DNA of 5,267 bases from Gammaproteobacteria bacterium. GTDB taxonomy: Bacteria; Pseudomonadota; Gammaproteobacteria; PS1; Pseudothioglobaceae. Location: positions 1-5,267 of the forward strand of contig JAPYQD010000057.1 of NCBI GenBank assembly GCA_029937335.1, written 5' to 3'. Below the pieces are notes generated by a model, which saw only the letters and a list, made by a program, of their open reading frames with translations, had not been told where the DNA came from and did not search any database. Below are positions 1 through 5,267 of this stretch, one piece after another. How positions within the stretch are numbered: position 1 is the first letter of the stretch; the number at the start of each line of letters is the position of its first letter. Made by a program: the position numbers and the translations under genes.

Positions 1-436
1 AACCGGTGCGCATTTTTAAAGTCACCGGAATATCAACTGCACTCACCACAGCAGTCAAGATATCTTTAACCAAGGATTCGTCTTGCATGAGTGCAGATCC
101 TGCGGCTTTGTTGCACACTTTTTTGGCTGGGCAGCCCATATTGATATCAATAATATCAGCACCAAAAGTCAACGCTTGTTGTGCTGAATAGGCTAATTCA
201 TCGGCTTGGGATCCGGCAATTTGAATACTGATGGGTGAAGGTTCACCAGTGAAATCAAGACGATGTTTAGATTTGTTGGTATTGAGTAGATGGTGTTGAA
301 TAACCACCATTTCCGAGGTGGTGAGTGCTGCGCCTTGTGCACGACAAATGGTTCTAAAGGGTTTGTCGCTAGTGCCCGCCATTGGGGCAAGTAGTACTTG
401 GGATTTTAATTGGTAATCACCAATTTGGATAGGCAC
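1..436 (-). CDS. dusB: tRNA-dihydrouridine synthase B, N-terminal part (cut by window edge)
   Basis: Flavoenzyme that reduces specific uridines in the tRNA D-loop to dihydrouridine, using FMN and NADPH in the cytoplasm. The first 145 residues read in one unbroken frame. They show the FMN-barrel opening LAPMAGTSDKPFR (residues 15-28), SEM at 41-43, IQIAGS at 71-76, the catalytic-cysteine motif DINMGCPAKKV (97-107, Cys102), AGSAL (112-116) and PVTLKMRTG (137-145, with Lys141 at the FMN-binding lysine position). This is close to E. coli DusB (about 321 aa), so slightly less than half is present; the rest lies beyond base 1. The start is GTG at 436-434: the in-frame def stop codon lies two codons upstream, and the next ATG is inside the conserved APMAG motif, so no better start exists. 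It follows def by 3 nt and has its own Shine-Dalgarno. In many gammaproteobacteria dusB precedes fis; that cannot be checked here. The family is certain; the B subtype is well supported by the motif around the cysteine. Confidence 0.95.
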   Translation of the reverse strand, partial: MPIQIGDYQLKSQVLLAPMAGTSDKPFRTICRAQGAALTTSEMVVIQHHLLNTNKSKHRLDFTGEPSPISIQIAGSQADELAYSAQQALTFGADIIDINMGCPAKKVCNKAAGSALMQDESLVKDILTAVVSAVDIPVTLKMRTG

Positions 437-439
437 AGA

Positions 440-997
440 TTAACCTTTAATTGCTTTTTTGGTTTTTTCGAGTAGACGCTTTTGCTTGAGTTTGGATAAA
501 TAATCAACAAATAAAATTCCTTTTAAATGGTCTAACTCATGTTGAATACAGACAGCAAGCAAGTTACTTGCGTGCAATGTAAACGACTCACCTTGTTCGT
601 TTAATGCTTCAATTGTAATTTGGCTAGAGCGTTCAACTTGTGCCTGAAAATCAGGCACTGACAAGCACCCTTCAACGTTTTTTTCATGACCACTTGTTGT
701 TGTAATCTTCGGGTTAATAAAACACAGAGGATGGTGTTGTATGTTGGTTTTTTTATCTGAGTGATTTTTTCTATCTTTCAGTAGTAATTCATAATCATCT
801 TGCGAGTCTGGTACGTCCATTACCACTATTTGTAAGTGCTGATTTATCTGGGTGGCAGCTAAACCGATACCCTCTTCAGCGTACATAGTTTCAAACATGT
901 TTTTCACCAGCATTTTAACGGTGTCATCTACGGCCTTAACCGGTTTTGCGACGGTGCGTAAGCGTGAGTCAGGATAGTGAAGAATGGGTAGAATCAT
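440..997 (-). CDS. def: peptide deformylase
   Basis: Metalloenzyme (usually Fe2+ in the cell) that removes the formyl group from the N-terminal methionine of nascent proteins. All three family motifs are intact: GIGLAATQ (residues 43-50), EGCLS (109-113, metal ligand Cys111) and QHELDH (152-157, ligands His153 and His157, catalytic Glu154). At 185 aa it is longer than E. coli Def (169 aa). The difference is mainly a polar insertion of about 21 residues at roughly 66-88, rich in Lys, Asp, Asn and His, between the strand ending VVMDV and the FINPKI strand. The C-terminal tail (about 166-185) is basic and helical, as is usual in type I enzymes. The ATG at 997 overlaps the nadB stop in an ATGA arrangement, which suggests translational coupling; the upstream AGAG is a weak ribosome site. 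The usual partner fmt (Met-tRNA formyltransferase) is not next to it here; dusB follows instead. Confidence 0.97.
   Translation of the reverse strand: MILPILHYPDSRLRTVAKPVKAVDDTVKMLVKNMFETMYAEEGIGLAATQINQHLQIVVMDVPDSQDDYELLLKDRKNHSDKKTNIQHHPLCFINPKITTTSGHEKNVEGCLSVPDFQAQVERSSQITIEALNEQGESFTLHASNLLAVCIQHELDHLKGILFVDYLSKLKQKRLLEKTKKAIKG
444..448 (-). promoter_or_regulatory. Shine-Dalgarno sequence for dusB
   Basis: AAAGG on the minus strand lies 7 nt before the GTG start of dusB and sits inside the last codons of def. It supports the GTG at 436-434 as the real start. It is the only clear Shine-Dalgarno among the four gene starts visible in the window. Confidence 0.7.
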
Positions 998-2550
998 AAC
1001 TCTATTATAGTGTCTTTCGCTTTATTGGATGTCTGAGGATAATCTTCATTGTAATGTAGGCCACGACTTTCTTTTCTTAAAATGGCAGATTTAACAATCA
1101 ATTGAGCAGTAGTAACTAGATTTCTCAGCTCGATTAAGTCACTTGAAATTAGATAAAGGCGATAGTATTCATCGACTTCATTTTGAATTTGTGCAAGGCG
1201 CATTTGCGCAGAATGTAGGCGTTTGTTGCTACGCACGATACCAACAAAATTCCACATGATGCGTCTGATTTCATCCCATAGGTGGGTGACCATTACTTTT
1301 TCTTTGGATAGGCTTACTCTAGATGCATCCCAGTTGTCAAAATCTAAATGTTGTGGTTTTAAAGCTTGCTGATTAATATGCTTGGCACAGGCTTTGGCAA
1401 ACACAATACATTCTAATAATGAATTGCTGGCCATACGGTTAGCGCCGTGTACACCAACATGGGCAACCTCGCCAATAGCGTATAGATTGTTAATATTGCT
1501 GTGTGCGTTGATATCTGTTTGAATGCCACCACAGGTGTAATGGGCGGCTGGTACGACCGGAATCGGATCTTGTGAAATATCAATACCAAAAGAGGCGCAT
1601 TTTTTATTAATGGTTGGGAAGTGTGATTCAATCCAGTCTTTATCTTTGAATGAAATATCTAAGTACACACAGTCAAAACCATGAGTTTTCATTTCCGAAT
1701 CAATGGCTCTAGCAACAATATCACGTGGCGCAAGCTCACCACGTTCATCATATTTATGCATGAACGTTGCACCTGTTGGCAAAATAAGTTTAGCCCCTTC
1801 GCCACGCAACGCTTCAGAAATCAAAAATGATTTAGCATGTGGATGGTAAAGACAAGTGGGGTGGAATTGGGTAAATTCCATATTTGCAATATGACAACCA
1901 CCCCGATAAGCCATAGCAATACCATCGCCAGTTGAAGTATCTGGATTAGAGGTGTAAAGATAGGATTTTGAAGCACCGCCGGTAGCAATAATGGTTTTGT
2001 GAGCGATAAAGCTTTCAATCTCATTATTTGATTTATTTAGAATGTAGGCGCCATAACAATGCTGATTTTGTGTGAGTAAATCAATGGCAATAAAATTTTC
2101 AAATAGGGTGATATTTTTTTTCGATTTGGCGCTATCGAGTAAATTAGTTTGAATAGATTGCCCAGTTTTATCTGCAACATGGGCAACACGTCGATTGCTA
2201 TGGCCACCTTCAGTGGTTAAGTGATATTGACCTTGTTGTTGAGTAAAAACAACCCCGGCTTGTTCTAAAGATTCGATAGCAGATGGCGCTTGCTCAACCA
2301 TAAAACGCACAGCGGCTTCGTCGCCTAAATCTACACCGGTTGATAGGGTATCAGCAATGTGTGATTCAAAATTATCTTGATTATCTAGCACTGCGGATAT
2401 ACCACCTTGTGCATAGTATGAGCTACCTTCAAGGATTTTATCTTTGGCAATCAGCGCAATAGATAGATCGTCTGATAATTGCAAGGCACTCATTAGCCCA
2501 GCACTACCAGTGCCAATAATAAGAACATCGAAGTGGTGTTGTGTTGACAT
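994..2550 (-). CDS. nadB: L-aspartate oxidase
   Basis: FAD enzyme that oxidises L-aspartate to iminoaspartate, passing electrons to oxygen or fumarate. Quinolinate synthase (NadA, not in the window) then makes quinolinate, so this is the first step of de novo NAD synthesis. The 518 aa (E. coli about 540) show the Rossmann FAD motif IIGTGSAG (11-18), SSYYAQGGISAV (43-54), EGGHSNRR (114-121), QFHPTCLYHP (228-237, His230), EALRGEGA (246-253), DERGELAPRDIVARAID (268-284, Arg276), HYTCGG (337-342, His337) and GANRMASNSLLEC (369-381, Arg372). By alignment from memory, His230, Arg276, His337 and Arg372 match E. coli His244, Arg290, His351 and Arg386. The C-terminal helical domain carries WNFVGIVR and KESRGLHY. 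The Arg and HPT residues and the ELAPRD motif favour NadB over the related SdhA/FrdA flavoproteins. The ATG at 2550 is the only start that keeps the FAD motif; the 22-nt gap before it has no clear Shine-Dalgarno, so translation may depend on the upstream transporter gene. The stop overlaps def. Confidence 0.97.
   Translation of the reverse strand: MSTQHHFDVLIIGTGSAGLMSALQLSDDLSIALIAKDKILEGSSYYAQGGISAVLDNQDNFESHIADTLSTGVDLGDEAAVRFMVEQAPSAIESLEQAGVVFTQQQGQYHLTTEGGHSNRRVAHVADKTGQSIQTNLLDSAKSKKNITLFENFIAIDLLTQNQHCYGAYILNKSNNEIESFIAHKTIIATGGASKSYLYTSNPDTSTGDGIAMAYRGGCHIANMEFTQFHPTCLYHPHAKSFLISEALRGEGAKLILPTGATFMHKYDERGELAPRDIVARAIDSEMKTHGFDCVYLDISFKDKDWIESHFPTINKKCASFGIDISQDPIPVVPAAHYTCGGIQTDINAHSNINNLYAIGEVAHVGVHGANRMASNSLLECIVFAKACAKHINQQALKPQHLDFDNWDASRVSLSKEKVMVTHLWDEIRRIMWNFVGIVRSNKRLHSAQMRLAQIQNEVDEYYRLYLISSDLIELRNLVTTAQLIVKSAILRKESRGLHYNEDYPQTSNKAKDTIIEL
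1004..1009 (-). promoter_or_regulatory. possible -10 element upstream of def (weak)
   Basis: A perfect TATAAT hexamer on the minus strand lies within the last codons of nadB (Thr-Ile-Ile). A start site about 7 nt downstream would fall on the A of the def ATG, giving a leaderless transcript. No good -35 box lies at 16-18 nt: the closest sequence, CAGACA, is 20 nt upstream. In AT-leaning DNA this can easily be chance. Confidence 0.2.
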
Positions 2551-2572
2551 GATTAAACGTTAGTGCCGATGT

Positions 2573-4948
2573 CTAGATCTTTGGCTTCACCATGAGAATT
2601 AACTTTGGTAGTAACGTTAAGTTAGCCAATAAGGCGCTAAGCATTGCAATGGCAGTAAAGACACCAAAATAGATGCTCGGAATAAAATTAGACAGCGCTA
2701 AAATTAAGAAACCTAGGGTCACGGTGATTGAAGTATAAAACATTGCCAAACCAATGCTAGCATGGGAGCGATACATGGTGGCCATGTAGTCTTGGTCTTT
2801 TTGGAATTCGGCCTTAAATCGGTGAATATAGTGAATGGCATTATCCACGCCAATACCGATGGCAATGGCAGAAATAGTAATGGTCATCAGGTCTAGTGGA
2901 ATGTTCATCAACCCCATAATGCCAAGAATGAAGAGCGATGGCAAGGTATTAGGAATCAATGCCAAAATAGACAAGCTCACCGACTTAAAGACAAATAAAA
3001 ACATGATGAAAATCATCGCAAAGACCACTGTAATGGTTTTGATTTGTGACTCAAATAAGCTTTGCAACATATTGTTATATAGCACTAACATGCCGGTCGT
3101 ATGGAAGCTACCCTCTCTAAAGCCAAGCTCTTTCGAAATATGTTGTTCAATCTTATTAATGAGCTCGCCACGTTTGAGCTCTTTGTTGGTTTCACGAATG
3201 CGAATTACCATGCGCAACTGGCCGTTATCTTCATTGATATAAGGGTCTAATACATGCGCTCTAGCACTGTCAGGGATTTGCCCTCTAACAATATTTAAGA
3301 AAAATCCATTGAGCGCCTGACCGTCATTTACCTCTGTCAGTATCTGCATTAGTGTATCAATTGAGAGTACTTTTCCGGTTTCGTCTAGGTTATCTAAATA
3401 AGTATGAATTTTGTGGACATCAGCGCGTAGGTCTTCGTCATACCAATAATCTTCAGCCAAGTCGTCAAATATAATTTCTAACGGAATGGTGCCGCCCAAT
3501 TTTTTGTCAATTAAGGTTAGACCTTGGTTGATCTCAGTACTTTCTTTGAAATAATCGATAAAGCGATTTTCCACGCTGAGTTTGTTAATGCCAATACCGG
3601 CTGCACCAATAAATAACACTAGCACTACCAATAAGTGGTTACCAAATTTTTCAGTGAACTTAGCCAAACCATGGGTTACACCCAACTCAGTTTTGAATTT
3701 TGGAACCTTGGCTTTTGGCAAGAAGCTCATGATAATTGGGAAAGCTAAAAATGAGAGCACTAAAGCAATGGTAACACCAATGGACATCATCCAACCAAAA
3801 TCAATCACGGGCCTAATACCGCTAATCAGTAATGAGCCAAAAGCAGCAATGGTGGTGAGTGTTGTGAACAAGCAAGGCTTAAGCATTTGCTCCAAAGTGT
3901 TTTGAATCAGTTGTTGGTATTCAAGATCTGGATCATTTTGTGCCAGTTCTCGATAGCGCACCACCAAATGAATGGTGACCGAGAGCGTCATAACCAATAA
4001 TAATGAAAAGAAGTTGCTCGATATCACTGTTACTTTCCAGCCTAAGAAGGCTAAAACACCAGTCATTGTTAATGCGCCGGTAATACTAATACCGATTGGC
4101 ATCAATACCCAGCGAACACCTTTAAAAATTAGCGCTAGAATTAACGTCATTAGACCAATAACGGCTAAGCTAAAGACAATTAAATCACTGCTGATATAGC
4201 CAACAATATCGGTGGTGATCATCGGTAAGCCGCCTAAGAATAAGCTAGCTTTATCTCGATATTTGTCAATCGTAGTACGTATAGTCGCAATGGTTTTGGC
4301 TTGTAAGTCACTTTGCGTCGTTGCATCTTTAAGTACTTGTTTTTCAATGCTTTTTAGCTTGTTCAATGCTTCTTTAGAAAGCTCGTTAGCTGCTCTTTTA
4401 AGACGCATTGAATCACGGGTTTGACGCCTTTCTTCAAAGCGTTCGTTACCTTTGAGTGATATCAAAATAGCAGTGGTCTTTCCGTCTTTACTGACTAAGT
4501 TATCACCATACAAGGGCGAGGCTTTAAATTCTTTGTTGGCCAGTGCAAGGTCGGCATTACCATTGTCTATACTAACACCATCACCACCCAAATCTGCTAA
4601 CGAAAGTGGCGGTGAGCGAAATAATGGCACATCTAAAATCGTGGTAACTGATTTGATTTCATCGATAGCTTGTAGGTCTTTTCTAAAATTAGCCAGATGT
4701 TTGAGTTGTGCAGGATCTAAAAGATTGCCCTCGACTTGATAACTAATAACTAAAAAGTCGTCAGAGCCATAATCTTTTTTAATGCTTTGGTAATAACGAA
4801 GATTGTCATCCCCTTCTAGTACTAATGAATCTGAAGAAGCATCTAGTTGAAAATCAGGAATCTGGGCAATAAAAAAACCAGCAACTAGTAGCAATAGAAC
4901 CGCACTACTGCTAGATTTTTTTAAAACAAAATTATAAAAATGCTTCAT
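2573..4948 (-). CDS. RND/MMPL-family 12-helix membrane transporter
   Basis: Inner-membrane protein of the RND superfamily, of the single-chain MMPL/COG1033 type that includes lipid and hopanoid exporters; the substrate is unknown. The 791 aa show the RND two-fold repeat. Helix 1 is at about 13-30, followed by a large periplasmic loop (31-252), then helices 2-6 (about 254-275, 281-303, 305-330, 358-376, 385-409). The second half has helix 7 (437-455), a second periplasmic loop (456-636), and helices 8-12 (637-656, 658-681, 685-705, 733-752, 758-785). Helix 10 carries the family motif GIGVDNAIHYIHRF (698-711) with Asp702 in the proton-relay position. The matching place in helix 4 reads TLSVTIHLVVRYRE (321-334) with no acidic residue. 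Loop 1 contains a long charged helical stretch (about 171-234). It is shorter than tripartite AcrB-type pumps (over 1,000 aa), and no membrane-fusion protein gene is adjacent. The ATG at 4948 lies 8 nt after the upstream stop in an A-rich stretch with no clear Shine-Dalgarno. Family assignment is firm; function is open. Confidence 0.9.
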   Translation of the reverse strand: MKHFYNFVLKKSSSSAVLLLLVAGFFIAQIPDFQLDASSDSLVLEGDDNLRYYQSIKKDYGSDDFLVISYQVEGNLLDPAQLKHLANFRKDLQAIDEIKSVTTILDVPLFRSPPLSLADLGGDGVSIDNGNADLALANKEFKASPLYGDNLVSKDGKTTAILISLKGNERFEERRQTRDSMRLKRAANELSKEALNKLKSIEKQVLKDATTQSDLQAKTIATIRTTIDKYRDKASLFLGGLPMITTDIVGYISSDLIVFSLAVIGLMTLILALIFKGVRWVLMPIGISITGALTMTGVLAFLGWKVTVISSNFFSLLLVMTLSVTIHLVVRYRELAQNDPDLEYQQLIQNTLEQMLKPCLFTTLTTIAAFGSLLISGIRPVIDFGWMMSIGVTIALVLSFLAFPIIMSFLPKAKVPKFKTELGVTHGLAKFTEKFGNHLLVVLVLFIGAAGIGINKLSVENRFIDYFKESTEINQGLTLIDKKLGGTIPLEIIFDDLAEDYWYDEDLRADVHKIHTYLDNLDETGKVLSIDTLMQILTEVNDGQALNGFFLNIVRGQIPDSARAHVLDPYINEDNGQLRMVIRIRETNKELKRGELINKIEQHISKELGFREGSFHTTGMLVLYNNMLQSLFESQIKTITVVFAMIFIMFLFVFKSVSLSILALIPNTLPSLFILGIMGLMNIPLDLMTITISAIAIGIGVDNAIHYIHRFKAEFQKDQDYMATMYRSHASIGLAMFYTSITVTLGFLILALSNFIPSIYFGVFTAIAMLSALLANLTLLPKLILMVKPKI

Positions 4949-4956
4949 TTATTTTT

Positions 4957-5267
4957 TTAAAATTCAAAAGTTTTAGTACTTTCTAAGCCTTGCATGGTAT
5001 CTAAGTGGGTCTCAAATAAGGATTGTGTTTCCCATTTGTGCTCACTAATACGGGTAATGAGTTTTGCACGCATGGCATTGCCTTGTCCTTCCACTACAAA
5101 AATGCGGCCACCTACATTGAGTAGGTGAAAATAACGACCTGTAATTTTTGGTACTGCGGCGCCAACAATCACCACGTCAAAGAAGTCATTTGAATTCCAA
5201 CCTTTAGAGGCATCACCCACTTCAAGTTGAGCATTGTTGATATTAAGTGTATTAAGTCTTTCTTGAG
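4957..5267 (-). CDS. protein-L-isoaspartate O-methyltransferase-like protein, C-terminal part (5' end outside window)
   Basis: The last 102 residues of an SAM-dependent methyltransferase-fold protein; the frame is open to the right edge, so the start and the main SAM-binding motif I are not visible. What can be seen fits the PCMT family: a post-motif acidic site VGDASKGW (fragment residues 16-23), the strand FFDVVIVGAAVPKI (28-41), and LLNVGGRIFVVEGQG (48-62), which matches the family pattern of a final helix, a GGR turn and a strand. The canonical enzyme usually has a V-T-A-A sequence where this has V-G-A-A, and the C-terminus (SLFETHLD ... FEF) resembles the divergent PCMT-like proteins often found near tolC in gammaproteobacteria. 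Repair of isoaspartyl residues is therefore uncertain, and I give no gene symbol. A GTG at 5220 also exists in frame, but it lies inside the conserved fold and is not the start. It is followed by the transporter gene after 8 nt and is probably co-transcribed with it. Confidence 0.8.
   Translation of the reverse strand, partial: QERLNTLNINNAQLEVGDASKGWNSNDFFDVVIVGAAVPKITGRYFHLLNVGGRIFVVEGQGNAMRAKLITRISEHKWETQSLFETHLDTMQGLESTKTFEF

Noticed and set aside
6..191. Plus-strand open frame of 61 aa at the left edge
   Set aside because: It lies opposite the conserved catalytic-cysteine region of dusB and has no family-like features.
193..390. Minus-strand open frame of 65 aa in the dusB region
   Set aside because: It is out of frame with dusB, which reads through the whole stretch with conserved motifs in the other frame. 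No frameshift is needed to explain dusB.
1413..2024. Short minus-strand frames of 72 and 67 aa inside nadB
   Set aside because: They overlap conserved nadB active-site segments in another frame and have no recognisable content.
2551..2572. Possible hairpin or regulatory site in the 22-nt gap before nadB
   Set aside because: No stable stem, repeat or known operator (for example for an NAD repressor) could be made out in so short a sequence.
2835..3242. Plus-strand open frame of 135 aa, and shorter ones at 3582-3905, 3972-4199, 4212-4424 and 4452-4739
   Set aside because: All lie opposite the transporter gene, whose frame is continuous and shows clear family motifs and helices. Their translations have no recognisable domain and look like antisense readings of hydrophobic codons.
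4957..4976. Possible terminator-like AT-rich inverted sequence at the end of the methyltransferase-like gene
   Set aside because: The pairing is only A and T with no GC stem, and the next gene starts 8 nt after the stop, so a terminator is unlikely.

Overview
All recognisable genes in this window lie on the minus strand and form one tightly packed run. In transcription order (high to low coordinates) they are: the 3' part of a protein-L-isoaspartate O-methyltransferase-like gene, a 12-helix RND/MMPL-family membrane transporter, nadB (L-aspartate oxidase), def (peptide deformylase), and the 5' part of dusB (tRNA-dihydrouridine synthase B). The gaps are 8 nt, 22 nt, a 4-nt overlap and 3 nt. No terminator, RNA gene, mobile element, CRISPR array or long repeat is visible. 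The cluster looks like part of one operon that runs off both ends of the window.

The NadB, Def and DusB proteins read like gammaproteobacterial versions: long stretches match what I remember of the E. coli proteins, including all the active-site motifs. The DNA is AT-leaning (about 40% G+C by eye), with many 6-7 nt A/T runs. A low-GC, gene-dense gammaproteobacterium fits, for example a marine sulfur oxidiser of the SUP05/Thioglobaceae type. That placement is an inference from composition and protein style, not a match I could test.

Layout: 4957-5267 holds the methyltransferase-like C-terminal part (5' end cut off by the window). 2573-4948 holds the transporter, nearly half of the window. 994-2550 is nadB, 440-997 is def, and 2-436 is the start of dusB, which begins with GTG and is cut off at the left edge.

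The genes do not form an obvious pathway. NadB starts de novo NAD synthesis from aspartate, Def removes the formyl group from new proteins, DusB modifies tRNA, the transporter probably moves a hydrophobic or lipid-like substrate, and the methyltransferase-like protein is of uncertain substrate. The common theme is housekeeping, co-expressed by position. Translation signals are uneven: dusB has the only clear Shine-Dalgarno sequence, def is coupled to nadB through an ATGA overlap, and the transporter and nadB have no convincing Shine-Dalgarno.

I looked for a hidden or new system and did not find one. The points most worth a second look are a polar insertion of about 21 residues in Def, the loss of the acidic residue in one half of the transporter, the divergent methyltransferase, and the def/dusB junction, where the two genes share a reading frame separated by one stop codon and one sense codon.
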